Position numbers and translations under genes: made by a program. Source: Escherichia boydii (GTDB taxonomy: Bacteria > Pseudomonadota > Gammaproteobacteria > Enterobacterales > Enterobacteriaceae). From it: a DNA stretch of 64,000 nt. Where the stretch lies: contig CP169086.1 of the NCBI GenBank assembly GCA_041890495.1, positions 744,001 through 808,000 of the forward strand, written 5' to 3'. Numbering within the stretch: the first letter of the stretch is position 1; every line of letters begins with the position of its first letter. Below are positions 43,200-53,888 of the stretch, in pieces. Below the pieces are notes generated by a model, which saw only the letters and a list, made by a program, of their open reading frames with translations, was not told where the DNA came from and did no database searches.

Positions 43200-44200
43200 C
43201 TTAAAATGGCCGATGGCACCTGTCTATGATAGGTGGCAAATTCAGAAAAGAGAAGATTGCTGTGGGATGGAAGGGGCGCTTCCCACGGACGGCACCGCAG
43301 CCTGCAAGGCCCGCCACAGAGCATCGACCAGTTCGGGGGCCTGGGCAATATCCGGCGTGTGCAAAAAGAGATACGGCGTGGTGGTATGTTCCCACGAGGC
43401 CAGTTTTTCCAGCCAGACGGCGAAGAGCGCCTGGTTTTGCTGCATGTTATCGCTACCGATAAACCTGACCATTGGGTTCTGCGCGGTCACGATGGCGTGG
43501 ACCGGCACTTTCGGTTTTTTACGCTGCGCCTCAACGATGGCTTCGCTATGGGGGATTGCGCTGTGCACCGGGCGGCTGTCGAGAATCACCCGGTTTACGG
43601 AACGCTCAAGCAGGCCGCGGTTGAGCGCTTTTTCCGCTTCGCCCTTTGCAAAAAACTCAGGATGCCTGACTTCAACGCCGTAGGTGAATTCGCGGGGCAT
43701 GGCGTCCAGAAACGTCCACAGTGCGGGCAGGTCGCGCGGGCCAAAGACGGCCGGAAGCTGCAGCCAGTACTGGCCGATGCGGTTTGCCAGAGGCGCCATC
43801 CGGGCAAAGAACTCGTCCGTCAACTCACCGCAGTTTCTCAGCGCGGCCTGATGGGAAATCGTTGCCGGAAACTTGAAGCAGAAGCGGAAGTGGTCGGTCG
43901 TTTGTTCCCGCCAGCGCGCAACAATCTCGGCTTTGGGGAGCGCATACAGGGTGGTGTTGCCCTCGACGCAGTTGAAGTGTCGGGCATACTCCTCAAGGCT
44001 GGTGATGCCAAGGCGCACCCATTTCGGGTGCGACCACTGGGGCAGGCCCACGTACATCATAGCGCGCTGATAATCTCATCCGTGCTGCGCACGCGGCCGA
44101 TGCGCGGGAAGATATGGGTCATGCTGCCCTGATGCTGTTCCGCGGAGGCCGCGCTGCAGGCGTCTTCGGCAATCACCAGATTAAAGCCAAGTTCCCAGGC
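43200..44200. other. Diverged (donor-like) tract 7: yecE and yecD 3' end
   Basis: A separate small patch: yecE and the last third of yecD are diverged and GC-rich, while yecN on one side and the 5' part of yecD on the other are K-12-like. The yecD switch seems to fall near 44180-44230. Confidence 0.5.
43242..44060 (-). CDS. yecE: DUF72 protein YecE
   Basis: A 272-residue TIM-barrel-like protein of the DUF72 family, function unknown. Family segments: YVGLPQWSHPKWV, FNCVEGNTTLYALP, FRFCFKFPATISH, YGVEVRHPEFF, PYLFLHTPDI. The conserved Trp/His/Glu cluster suggests an active site, but none is established. It overlaps yecD by three bases (ATGA). Diverged from K-12 through its whole length. Confidence 0.92.
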   Translation of the reverse strand: MMYVGLPQWSHPKWVRLGITSLEEYARHFNCVEGNTTLYALPKAEIVARWREQTTDHFRFCFKFPATISHQAALRNCGELTDEFFARMAPLANRIGQYWLQLPAVFGPRDLPALWTFLDAMPREFTYGVEVRHPEFFAKGEAEKALNRGLLERSVNRVILDSRPVHSAIPHSEAIVEAQRKKPKVPVHAIVTAQNPMVRFIGSDNMQQNQALFAVWLEKLASWEHTTTPYLFLHTPDIAQAPELVDALWRALQAAVPSVGSAPSIPQQSSLF

Positions 44201-44630
44201 ATTGCGGGCGGTGGATTCAACACCGATATTGGTCGAGATCCCACATAAACACTATTGTATCGATACCTCGGCGGCGTAATTGCAACTCCAGAATCCGTAC
44301 CGTAAAACGCACCCCATTGACGTTTGATGATTTCGATATCGCTGTCGGTTGCACCTAATGCAGCAGGATGTTGCCACCAAATTTTCGGGCAACACTTTAG
44401 CCGGTGAGGGCGCATCGACCGGCATGTTTTAATGCTTCAGCGTAATCGGCCAGACCAGCCAACGCGCACCAGAAACACGGGCTGGACCGCTGGCGCGAAA
44501 TTTCGCCGCCAGCTTCCCGGCGCGATTAACTACCTCATCGGCAGTATGTGGACCACCGGCAAAAGGTAAGATGCCTTCTTGTAAATCGATCACCACCAGC
44601 GCAGTGGTTTTAGGCATTAAGTTCAAGCAT
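44057..44630 (-). pseudogene. yecD: Isochorismatase-family protein YecD, frameshifted as given
   Basis: Translation in pieces recovers a full YecD, a cysteine-hydrolase-fold protein of 188 residues: KTTALVVIDLQEGILPFAG near the N-terminus, then QWGAFYGTD, and finally STNIGVESTARNAWELGFNL. The gene is 574 bases instead of 567. Comparison with the remembered K-12 gene places seven separate one-base insertions (near 44609, 44491, 44452, 44432, 44381, 44310 and 44250) and no deletions, with otherwise matching sequence. Real decay would also bring substitutions, so sequencing or assembly error is more likely. Distal to 44200 it is donor-like and in frame with its normal stop. Confidence 0.85.
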
Positions 44631-44939
44631 AATGACTCCTGAAAAAACAAAATCGTGCCTCACACCTTAATGCGATTAGCCGATGGCGGAACGACAAATT
44701 TTGTTAATTTTTATGAGTTCGGGCAACACCTTTATAGCAAACTGGCGTAGAGTCTGATTTCAGGCCCGATATAAAGTGGTAACGAGGCGTTCCAGCGCGG
44801 GCCAGGCTCTTACGGTGCGGCAGAATTTCCAGTATAATAGCCGCCTTTTTTCATTCAGTTGTGACATACAGCTAACGCTGCGACTTGGTCACCTGCGCAG
44901 CAGGGGGCATCTGCCGGCAGCTAAGTTAAGGGATATCTC
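44631..44939. promoter_or_regulatory. Divergent control region yecD/aspS
   Basis: About 310 bases with no gene. A good sigma-70 candidate for aspS is TTACGG (44810-44815), 17 bases, TATAAT (44833-44838), about 100 bases before the aspS start. The leader between promoter and start has a moderately structured GC-rich part (ctgcgcagcaggggg). No T-box or riboswitch is evident. Confidence 0.5.
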
Positions 44940-46712
44940 ATGCGTACAGAATATTGTGGACAGCTCCGTTTGTCCCACGTGGGGCAGCAGGTGACTCTGT
45001 GTGGTTGGGTCAACCGTCGTCGTGATCTTGGTAGCCTGATCTTCATCGATATGCGCGACCGCGAAGGTATCGTGCAGGTATTTTTCGATCAGGATCGTGC
45101 GGACGCGTTAAAGCTGGCCTCTGAACTGCGTAATGAGTTCTGCATTCAGGTCACGGGCACCGTACGTGCGCGTGACGAAAAAAATATTAACCGCGATATG
45201 GCGACCGGCGAAATCGAAGTGCTGGCGTCCTCGCTGACTATCATCAACCGCGCAGATGTTCTGCCGCTTGACTCTAACCACGTCAACACCGAAGAAGCGC
45301 GTCTGAAATACCGCTACCTCGACCTGCGTCGTCCGGAAATGGCTCAGCGCCTGAAAACCCGCGCTAAAATCACCAGCCTGGTGCGCCGTTTTATGGATGA
45401 CCACGGCTTCCTCGACATCGAAACTCCGATGCTGACCAAAGCCACGCCGGAAGGCGCGCGTGACTACCTGGTGCCTTCTCGTGTGCACAAAGGTAAATTC
45501 TACGCACTGCCGCAATCCCCGCAGTTGTTCAAACAGCTGCTGATGATGTCCGGTTTTGACCGTTACTATCAGATCGTTAAATGCTTCCGTGACGAAGACC
45601 TGCGTGCTGACCGTCAGCCTGAATTTACTCAGATCGATGTGGAAACTTCTTTCATGACCGCGCCGCAAGTGCGTGAAGTGATGGAAGCGCTGGTGCGTCA
45701 TCTGTGGCTGGAAGTGAAGGGTGTGGATCTGGGCGATTTCCCGGTAATGACCTTTGCGGAAGCAGAACGCCGTTATGGTTCTGATAAACCGGATCTGCGT
45801 AACCCGATGGAACTGACTGACGTTGCTGATCTGCTGAAATCTGTTGAGTTTGCTGTATTTGCAGGTCCGGCGAACGATCCGAAAGGTCGCGTAGCGGCTC
45901 TGCGCGTTCCGGGCGGCGCATCGCTGACCCGTAAGCAGATCGACGAATACGGTAACTTCGTTAAAATCTACGGCGCGAAAGGTCTGGCTTACATCAAAGT
46001 TAACGAACGCGCGAAAGGTCTGGAAGGTATCAACAGCCCGGTAGCGAAGTTCCTTAATGCAGAAATCATCGAAGACATCCTGGATCGTACTGCCGCGCAA
46101 GATGGCGATATGATTTTCTTCGGTGCCGACAACAAGAAAATTGTTGCCGACGCGATGGGTGCACTGCGCCTGAAAGTGGGTAAAGACCTTGGTCTGACCG
46201 ACGAAAGCAAATGGGCACCGCTGTGGGTTATCGACTTCCCGATGTTTGAAGACGACGGTGAAGGCGGCCTGACGGCAATGCACCATCCGTTCACCTCACC
46301 GAAAGATATGACGGCTGCAGAACTGAAAGCTGCACCGGAAAATGCGGTGGCGAACGCTTACGATATGGTCATCAATGGTTACGAAGTGGGCGGTGGTTCA
46401 GTACGTATCCATAATGGTGATATGCAGCAGACGGTGTTTGGTATTCTGGGTATCAACGAAGAGGAACAGCGCGAGAAATTCGGCTTCCTGCTCGACGCTC
46501 TGAAATACGGTACTCCGCCGCACGCAGGTCTGGCATTCGGTCTTGACCGTCTGACCATGCTGCTGACCGGCACCGACAATATCCGTGACGTTATCGCCTT
46601 CCCGAAAACCACGGCGGCAGCGTGTCTGATGACTGAAGCACCGAGCTTTGCTAACCCGACTGCACTGGCTGAGCTGAGCATTCAGGTTGTGAAGAAGGCT
46701 GAGAATAACTGA
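44940..46712 (+). CDS. aspS: Aspartyl-tRNA synthetase
   Basis: A 590-residue class II synthetase: N-terminal OB-fold anticodon-binding domain, motif 2 (FRDEDLRADRQPEFTQID), the bacterial GAD insertion domain (about 290-420), and motif 3 (GLAFGLDRLTMLLTG). It charges tRNA-Asp. The start has AAGTTAAGGGATATC upstream. K-12-like with codon use of a highly expressed gene. Confidence 0.98.
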   Translation: MRTEYCGQLRLSHVGQQVTLCGWVNRRRDLGSLIFIDMRDREGIVQVFFDQDRADALKLASELRNEFCIQVTGTVRARDEKNINRDMATGEIEVLASSLTIINRADVLPLDSNHVNTEEARLKYRYLDLRRPEMAQRLKTRAKITSLVRRFMDDHGFLDIETPMLTKATPEGARDYLVPSRVHKGKFYALPQSPQLFKQLLMMSGFDRYYQIVKCFRDEDLRADRQPEFTQIDVETSFMTAPQVREVMEALVRHLWLEVKGVDLGDFPVMTFAEAERRYGSDKPDLRNPMELTDVADLLKSVEFAVFAGPANDPKGRVAALRVPGGASLTRKQIDEYGNFVKIYGAKGLAYIKVNERAKGLEGINSPVAKFLNAEIIEDILDRTAAQDGDMIFFGADNKKIVADAMGALRLKVGKDLGLTDESKWAPLWVIDFPMFEDDGEGGLTAMHHPFTSPKDMTAAELKAAPENAVANAYDMVINGYEVGGGSVRIHNGDMQQTVFGILGINEEEQREKFGFLLDALKYGTPPHAGLAFGLDRLTMLLTGTDNIRDVIAFPKTTAAACLMTEAPSFANPTALAELSIQVVKKAENN

Positions 46713-46838
46713 TATGACTCAAATACACGAAATCATTCGCGTTGCATCGAGGCGGCAACTGAGTGAACTCCCATGAGCATAGATAACTATGTGAATGGGA
46801 TGAGCGAAGGCAGTCAACGAAGAGGCAGCGTGAAGGAT
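46712..46838. repeat. Diverged ERIC-like element between aspS and nudB
   Basis: The sequence lines up with the reverse strand of the ERIC at 40875-40990: tatgactcaaat...cgttgcatcgaggcggcaact at one end, the core gtgaatgggatgagcgaagg, and cagtcaacg...agcgtgaagga at the other. The nudB start codon (46830) lies inside its distal arm. Confidence 0.65.
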
Positions 46839-47282
46839 AAAGTGTATAAGCGTCCCGTTTCGATCTTAGTGGTCATCTACGCACAAGATACGAAACGGGT
46901 GCTGATGTTGCAGCGGCGTGACGATCCCGATTTCTGGCAGTCGGTAACCGGCAGCGTGGAAGAGGGTGAAACCGCGCCGCAAGCTGCCATGCGCGAAGTA
47001 AAGGAAGAGGTCACCATTGATGTTGTCGCTGAACAACTGACCTTAATTGACTGTCAGCGCACGGTAGAGTTTGAAATTTTTTCACATTTACGTCATCGCT
47101 ATGCGCCGGGCGTGACGCGTAATACGGAATCATGGTTCTGTCTTGCGCTTCCGCACGAGCGGCAGATCGTTTTCACTGAACATCTGGCTTACAAGTGGCT
47201 TGATGCGCCTGCTGCGGCGGCGCTCACTAAGTCCTGGAGCAACCGGCAGGCGATTGAACAGTTTGTAATTAACGCTGCCTGA
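46830..47282 (+). CDS. nudB: Dihydroneopterin triphosphate diphosphatase NudB
   Basis: A 150-residue Nudix hydrolase removing pyrophosphate from dihydroneopterin triphosphate, the second step of folate synthesis. The Nudix box starts at [13 protein letters not shown] and continues with [10 protein letters not shown]. The start is GTG at 46830 ([11 protein letters not shown]), although an open frame extends upstream to 46773 through the ERIC-like repeat. It lies between aspS and yebC, the usual E. coli order. Confidence 0.94.
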
Positions 47283-47310
47283 ACAGGCAGGGCTATCTGG
47301 AGATATTTTT

Positions 47311-48051
47311 ATGGCAGGTCATAGTAAATGGGCCAACACCAGACATCGTAAAGCTGCGCAGGATGCTAAGCGCGGTAAAATCTTCACTAAAATCATTCGT
47401 GAGCTGGTAACCGCGGCTAAGCTGGGCGGTGGCGATCCGGACGCTAACCCGCGTCTGCGTGCGGCGGTGGATAAAGCACTGTCTAACAACATGACCCGTG
47501 ACACACTGAACCGCGCAATTGCACGTGGTGTGGGCGGTGATGATGATGCAAACATGGAAACCATCATCTACGAAGGTTACGGTCCTGGCGGCACGGCAAT
47601 CATGATTGAATGTCTGTCTGACAACCGCAACCGTACCGTTGCTGAAGTGCGTCATGCATTTAGCAAATGTGGCGGTAACCTCGGTACTGATGGTTCCGTT
47701 GCCTATCTGTTCAGCAAAAAAGGCGTGATCTCCTTCGAGAAAGGCGATGAAGACACCATCATGGAAGCAGCACTGGAAGCAGGTGCTGAAGACGTTGTGA
47801 CCTATGATGACGGCGCGATTGATGTCTACACTGCATGGGAAGAAATGGGTAAAGTGCGCGACGCTCTGGAAGCGGCAGGTCTGAAAGCAGACAGCGCGGA
47901 AGTTTCCATGATCCCGTCTACCAAAGCTGATATGGATGCAGAAACCGCACCGAAACTGATGCGTCTGATCGATATGCTGGAAGATTGCGACGACGTGCAG
48001 GAAGTTTACCATAACGGTGAAATCTCTGATGAGGTCGCAGCGACTCTCTGA
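47311..48051 (+). CDS. yebC: YebC/TACO1-family protein
   Basis: A 246-residue protein of the YebC family. Long annotated as a transcriptional regulator, members have more recently been tied to translation of proline-rich stretches. Signature [22 protein letters not shown] at the N-terminus and [14 protein letters not shown] in the middle. It precedes ruvC, as in many gammaproteobacteria. K-12-like. Confidence 0.95.
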
Positions 48052-48085
48052 TGAGGCCTGCTAAACAGCAAAACGGAGACGCGTG

Positions 48086-48643
48086 ATGGCTATTATTCTC
48101 GGCATTGATCCGGGTTCGCGCGTGACCGGCTACGGCGTCATCCGCCAGGTAGGTAGGCAACTGTCCTACCTGGGTAGCGGATGCATCCGCACCAAAGTGG
48201 ATGATTTACCGTCTCGTCTGAAACTCATCTATGCGGGCGTGACGGAAATCATCACCCAGTTCCAGCCTGATTATTTCGCCATTGAACAAGTCTTTATGGC
48301 AAAGAACGCTGACTCAGCCCTGAAACTGGGCCAGGCGCGCGGCGTGGCGATTGTGGCGGCGGTGAATCAGGAGTTGCCAGTATTTGAATACGCGGCACGT
48401 CAGGTAAAGCAAACGGTGGTAGGTATTGGCAGTGCCGAAAAAAGCCAGGTGCAGCATATGGTCCGCACCTTGCTGAAACTGCCCGCTAATCCACAGGCGG
48501 ATGCCGCCGATGCGCTGGCGATTGCTATCACCCACTGCCACGTTAGTCAGAATGCGATGCAGATGAGCGAATCGCGGCTGAACCTGGCGAGAGGGCGACT
48601 GCCGTTCCACTCCCTCCGCATGAATCAACACCAAACCCGATGA
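48086..48643 (+). CDS. ruvC: Holliday junction resolvase RuvC, with altered C-terminal end
   Basis: An endonuclease that cuts Holliday junctions in complex with RuvAB. The RNase H-like active site is visible: Asp7 (GIDPGSR), Glu66 (AIEQVF), and the Asp pair in [15 protein letters not shown]. The first 172 residues match K-12. The normal end (...ARGRLR) is replaced by 13 read-through residues ([13 protein letters not shown]), because a few dozen bases between ruvC and yebB, including both stop codons, appear to be missing. The catalytic core is intact. The ATG at 48086 is preferred over the GTG three bases before. Confidence 0.93.
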
Positions 48644-49173
48644 TGCCACAAACTGGCTGCGTGACGGTTTTTACGCTCCCACGAATAGAACCCAGGAACC
48701 AGAATTTCCAGAAAGTGAGTTTTGCATTCGGATTGCTATTTAACATTCTCCAAACGTCTCTATTTCACCCACCGGAATACATAGCGCTTCTTTATAAATA
48801 TCAAAAACAAATTTTTGAACAGAACTGGCGTGAAGATTCGTATTTAAAACCGGTGTGGTAAAGTTGCGTAGGCCGGGAGGGGAACCTGTTCAACAATTCG
48901 TTGTTTTTGTCGTTCTGTCAGCCCAGCGTCTATCGCTTTATAGCATAGCGTTGATTAGACGAACGTTTAATAAAACGAGATAGCGTGGTGATGGTTGAAA
49001 GGGGAACCCGGCTTTCTGCAACCAGGAAGTCTTCACCGTTATGACCGATAATGATCCCGACGTGATTACTCCAGCAATTTGATGCAGCTGATATTTGACC
49101 AAATAAGGCAGCACCTATACATGTAAAGACGATATCTCCAATTTCATATTCAGCAGGGGTAATTAATATTCAC
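48606..49173 (-). pseudogene. yebB: YebB (DUF830/NlpC-like fold protein), frameshifted as given
   Basis: Read in three frames the minus strand gives E. coli YebB: a GTG start at 49173 (MNINYP), [40 protein letters not shown], and near the end [16 protein letters not shown] and [11 protein letters not shown]. About ten single-base insertions and deletions interrupt it, and the end with the stop codon is missing. Substitutions are almost absent. The Cys/His pair of an NlpC/P60-like fold may be the CWSNH motif. Function unknown. As with yecD, the pattern suggests sequence error. Confidence 0.75.
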
Positions 49174-49382
49174 GTTGTCATTCCATGAAATAGATACAAA
49201 TATACGTAATTAGCATAAAAAATTTATTTTTTTCAGGAGGCGCAATGTATATTTTTTATTACGCATTTCTTCACTGAATATGTAATATTAAAATATTTGC
49301 TTCCAATATAACCTGTAGAATAAATATACTGTGCCATTTTTCAGTTCATCGGAGACACCTCGCAAGTTTTCTTCATCCTTCG

Positions 49383-49398
49383 CTGGATATCTATCCAG
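49383..49398 (+). promoter_or_regulatory. LexA (SOS) box of ruvAB
   Basis: CTGGATATCTATCCAG is the palindromic LexA operator known from the E. coli ruvAB promoter, 52 bases upstream of the ruvA start. It makes ruvAB part of the SOS regulon. Confidence 0.9.
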
Positions 49399-49449
49399 CA
49401 TTTTTTTATCATACAGCATTATCTTTGATTCATTACGCAGGAGCGTCAT

Positions 49450-50062
49450 GTGATAGGCAGACTCAGAGGCATCATCATTGAAAAACAACCCCGCTGGTGT
49501 TAATTGAAGTGGGCGGCGTAGGCTATGAAGTGCATATGCCGATGACCTGTTTTTATGAACTCCCTGAAGCGGGTCAGGAAGCGATCGTTTTCACCCACTT
49601 TGTGGTGCGTGAAGACGCGCAACTGCTGTACGGTTTTAACAATAAACAAGAGCGCACATTGTTCAAAGAGTTGATCAAAACCAACGGCGTCGGCCCGAAG
49701 TTGGCGCTGGCGATCCTCTCCGGAATGTCAGCGCAGCAGTTCGTTAATGCCGTTGAGCGTGAAGAAGTGGGGGGCACTGGTGAAACTGCCGGGTATTGGC
49801 CAAAAAAACCGCCGAACGCTTGATTGTTGAAATGAAAGACCGATTTAAAGGTTTGCATGGCGATCTCTTTACGCCAGCCGCCGACCTGGTACTCACGTCT
49901 CCTGCCAGCCCGGCGACCGACGATGCTGAACAAGAAGCGGTTGCCGCGCTGGTGGCGCTGGGCTATAAACCACAAGAAGCAAGCCGCATGGTGAGCAAAA
50001 TCGCTCGCCCTGACGCCAGCAGTGAAACTTTAATTCGCGAAGCCCTACGCGCCGCGTTATGA
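49450..50062 (+). pseudogene. ruvA: Holliday junction branch-migration protein RuvA, frameshifted as given
   Basis: RuvA is the 203-residue protein that binds Holliday junctions as a tetramer and loads RuvB. The usual GTG start is at 49450 (MIGRLRGIIIEKQP), then one base is missing in a C run near 49488. The next part reads on to the first helix-hairpin-helix (LIKTNGVGPKLALAILSGM). An extra G near 49771 and an extra C near 49801 interrupt the second. The C-terminal RuvB-binding domain (EAVAALVALGYKPQEASRMV) is intact. The net change is +1 base (613 against 612). All three changes are in homopolymers; no substitutions are evident. Confidence 0.88.
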
Positions 50063-50067
50063 GGTAA

Positions 50068-51081
<1,014 letters not shown>

Positions 51082-51083
51082 GT

Positions 51084-51306
51084 CGGATTGGTCGCTCGCG
51101 CCGCATCCGACATTGGCAGTGTGCCTGATGCGACGCTATTCGCGTCTTATCCGGCCTACGAGAGATAGCGAACCGTAGGTCAGATAAGGCGCTCGCACCG
51201 CATCCGACATTGGCAGTGTGCCTGATGCGACGCTGTTCGCGTCTTATCAGGCCAGCCAGAGATAGCGAACCGTAGGTCGGATAAGGCGCTCGCGCCGCAT
51301 CCGACA
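51084..51306. repeat. BIME/REP tandem array between ruvB and znuB
   Basis: REP-type palindromes (gtcggat..., gctcgcgccgcatccgac, cgtcttatccggcctac) recur at 51094, 51191 and 51288, that is with a 97-base period and slightly over two copies. It fills the gap between two convergent genes, a usual place for BIMEs, and may act in 3' end protection, gyrase binding or termination. Confidence 0.85.
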
Positions 51307-51324
51307 AATGTGTTCAGCGATAGA

Positions 51325-52110
51325 TTAGCTGGCCTGCTTTTTCATCATACTGAGAATAAATAACAGTGCCGCACATAGCACCACCGACGGACCCGCCGGC
51401 GTATCGTAAACCGCGGAAAAGGTTAAACCGCCAGTCACTGCCACCATCCCCACCAAAACAGCGACACCAGCCATCTGTTCCGGCGTGCGGGCAAAGCGAC
51501 GCGCAGTAGCAGCAGGAATAATCAGCAACGAAGTAATAATCAACGCACCGACAAATTTCATCGCTACACCAATCGTCAATGCCGTCACCAGCATCAATAA
51601 CAATTTCACGCGCTGTAATTTCACACCATCAACAAACGCCAGATCCGGGCTAATCGTCATCGACAGCAAATTGCGCCATTGCCAGAACAAAATAGCCACC
51701 ACGATGACCACGCCAATGGCGATGGAGATGAGATCTTCCGGCGTCACTGCCAGCAAATCACCGAACAAGTAAGCCATCAAATCAACACGAATATTAGACA
51801 TCAGACTAACGACCACCAGGCCCAGCGACAGGGCACTGTGCGCCATAATCCCTAATAACGTGTCGATCGCCAGCTGTGGACGCTTCTCCAGCCATACCAG
51901 ACCGCCCGCCAGCAGCAGCGTAACGGCAATCACCGCATAGAATGGATTCACGTCCAGCAACAAACCAAACGCGACGCCAAGTAATGAGGCATGAGCCAGC
52001 GTATCACCGAAATAAGACATACGACGCCAGACTACAAACGAACCCAGCGGACCCGCGGCACAGGCGAGCATGATCCCGGCTAACCAACCGGGAAATAATA
52101 ATTCAATCAT
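51325..52110 (-). CDS. znuB: Zinc ABC transporter permease ZnuB
   Basis: A 261-residue membrane protein of the ABC-3 permease family with about seven membrane helices (first [24 protein letters not shown]). It forms the high-affinity zinc importer with ZnuC (ATPase) and ZnuA (binding protein). It overlaps znuC by four bases. K-12-like. Confidence 0.96.
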
Positions 52111-52862
52111 GAGCGATCATTTCCCCGACGCAAAACAATTCGTCCCTGTAAATCGTGACGATGATTATGATGATGGCGATAGATACCCAGTTGTTCAGCA
52201 CCACGAGGACCAAACATTGAAATAAACTCCGGATGCAGGGAAACAACTTCCGGTGTGCCGGAACAACAAATGTGGTGATTCAGGCACAGCACTTCATCGG
52301 TTTTTGCCATCACCAGATGCAGATCGTGAGAAACCATTAAAACGCCACAATCCAGTTCGCGACGCAACTGGTCAATAAGGTCATATAACGCCACCTGGCC
52401 ATTTACATCCACGCCTTGAGTGGGTTCATCCAGCACTAATAATTGCGGGCGATTTAACAATGCTCGCGCTAACAGTACACGCTGCGTTTCGCCACCCGAG
52501 AGCTTTTGCATCGGTGCGTTAATCAGGTGGCCGGCCTGGACACGTTTCAGTGCAGGCAAAATATCTTCTTTATGTGTGCCAGGGCGTAAGCGTAAAAAAC
52601 GGTTTACGGTCAGTGGCAACGTGGTGTCGAGATACAGCTTCTGCGGTACATAGCCGATGCGTAGTTTTCCGTTGCGCTTGATAACCCCTTCATCGGGTGT
52701 TACCAGCCCGAGCACTACCCGTACCAGTGTCGACTTACCTGCGCCATTTGGCCCAAGTAAAGTCAAAATTTTTCCAGGTTTAAGTTCCAGCGACACATCA
52801 GAGAGGACGCGGCGTTGGCCAAAAGAAACCGAGACATTTTCCAGGGAAACCAGACTTGTCAT
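52107..52862 (-). CDS. znuC: Zinc ABC transporter ATP-binding protein ZnuC
   Basis: A 251-residue ABC ATPase: Walker [10 protein letters not shown], signature [15 protein letters not shown], Walker [14 protein letters not shown], switch His in MVSHDLH. The His-rich C-terminus ([10 protein letters not shown]) is characteristic of ZnuC and may sense zinc. First gene of znuCB, divergent from znuA across the Zur site. Confidence 0.97.
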
Positions 52863-52887
52863 GTTAATTTTAGTCTTGCAGTAGTCA

Positions 52888-52914
52888 TGAAATGTTATAA
52901 TATCACACTTCTCA
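52888..52914. promoter_or_regulatory. Zur operator in the znuC/znuA divergent promoter
   Basis: TGAAATGTTATAATATCACA plus the following cttctca is the known E. coli Zur box. It lies between divergently transcribed znuC and znuA, so zinc-loaded Zur represses both. Confidence 0.85.
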
Positions 52915-52940
52915 TATTCATTACGATGATTGGTCGCATT

Positions 52941-53873
52941 ATGTTACATAAAAAAACGCTTCTTTTCGCAGCATTATCCGCCGCTCTCTGGGGCGGTGCA
53001 ACACAGGCCGCAGATGCCGCCGTTGTCGCTTCGCTTAAACCCGTTGGGTTCATCGCTTCTGCCATTGCTGATGGGGTAACAGAAACGGAGGTTTTACTGC
53101 CTGACGGCGCTTCAGAACATGATTATTCACTGCGTCCATCGGATGTAAAACGCTTACAGAACGCGGACTTAGTCGTTTGGGTTGGCCCGGAGATGGAAGC
53201 GTTTATGCAAAAACCGGTAAGTAAATTACCAGAAGCGAAGCAGGTAACGATTGCGCAGCTTGAAGATGTGAAACCGCTACTGATGAAAAGTATTCACGGC
53301 GATGATGATGATCACGACCACGCGGAAAAAAGTGACGAAGATCACCATCACGGCGATTTCAACATGCATCTTTGGCTTTCCCCAGAGATAGCGCGGGCTA
53401 CAGCGGTTGCAATCCATGGAAAATTAGTGGAACTTATGCCGCAAAGTCGAGCCAAACTTGACGCCAACCTGAAGGATTTTGAGGCACAATTAGCCTCAAC
53501 CGAAACGCAGGTTGGTAACGAGCTCGCGCCGCTCAAGGGGAAAGGTTATTTCGTTTTTCACGATGCTTACGGCTATTTCGAAAAACAGTTTGGACTGACA
53601 CCGCTTGGTCATTTTACCGTTAACCCTGAGATTCAACCTGGCGCGCAGCGTTTACATGAAATAAGAACACAGTTGGTTGAGCAAAAAGCAACCTGCGTTT
53701 TTGCTGAGCCACAGTTCAGGCCAGCGGTCGTTGAGAGCGTCGCACGAGGGACATCCGTTCGTATGGGAACGTTGGATCCCCTGGGGACGAATATCAAACT
53801 GGGTAAAACAAGCTATTCAGAATTCCTGAGTCAATTAGCCAACCAGTATGCGAGCTGCCTGAAAGGAGATTAA
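52941..53873 (+). CDS. znuA: Zinc-binding periplasmic protein ZnuA
   Basis: A 310-residue cluster A-I binding protein. Signal peptide [23 protein letters not shown]; zinc ligands in GASEHDYSL and FNMHLWLSP, plus a charged His/Asp-rich loop ([19 protein letters not shown]) that captures zinc. The ATG at 52941 is the family start; the open frame to 52815 runs through the Zur site and is not used. mepM follows. Confidence 0.97.
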
Positions 53874-53888
53874 TGAGGAAGTGATTAC

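Noticed and set aside
45108..46286. 392-codon open frame on the minus strand opposite aspS
   Set aside because: Antisense shadow of aspS, with the same His/Phe/Arg-rich composition and no family resemblance.
49288..49488. 66-codon minus-strand open frame upstream of ruvA
   Set aside because: It covers the ruvAB promoter and LexA box, and its composition is that of AT-rich noncoding DNA.
48606..50062. Genuine pseudogenisation of yebB and ruvA
   Set aside because: The changes are almost only single-base indels in otherwise unchanged sequence; error is the simpler reading, though not proven.
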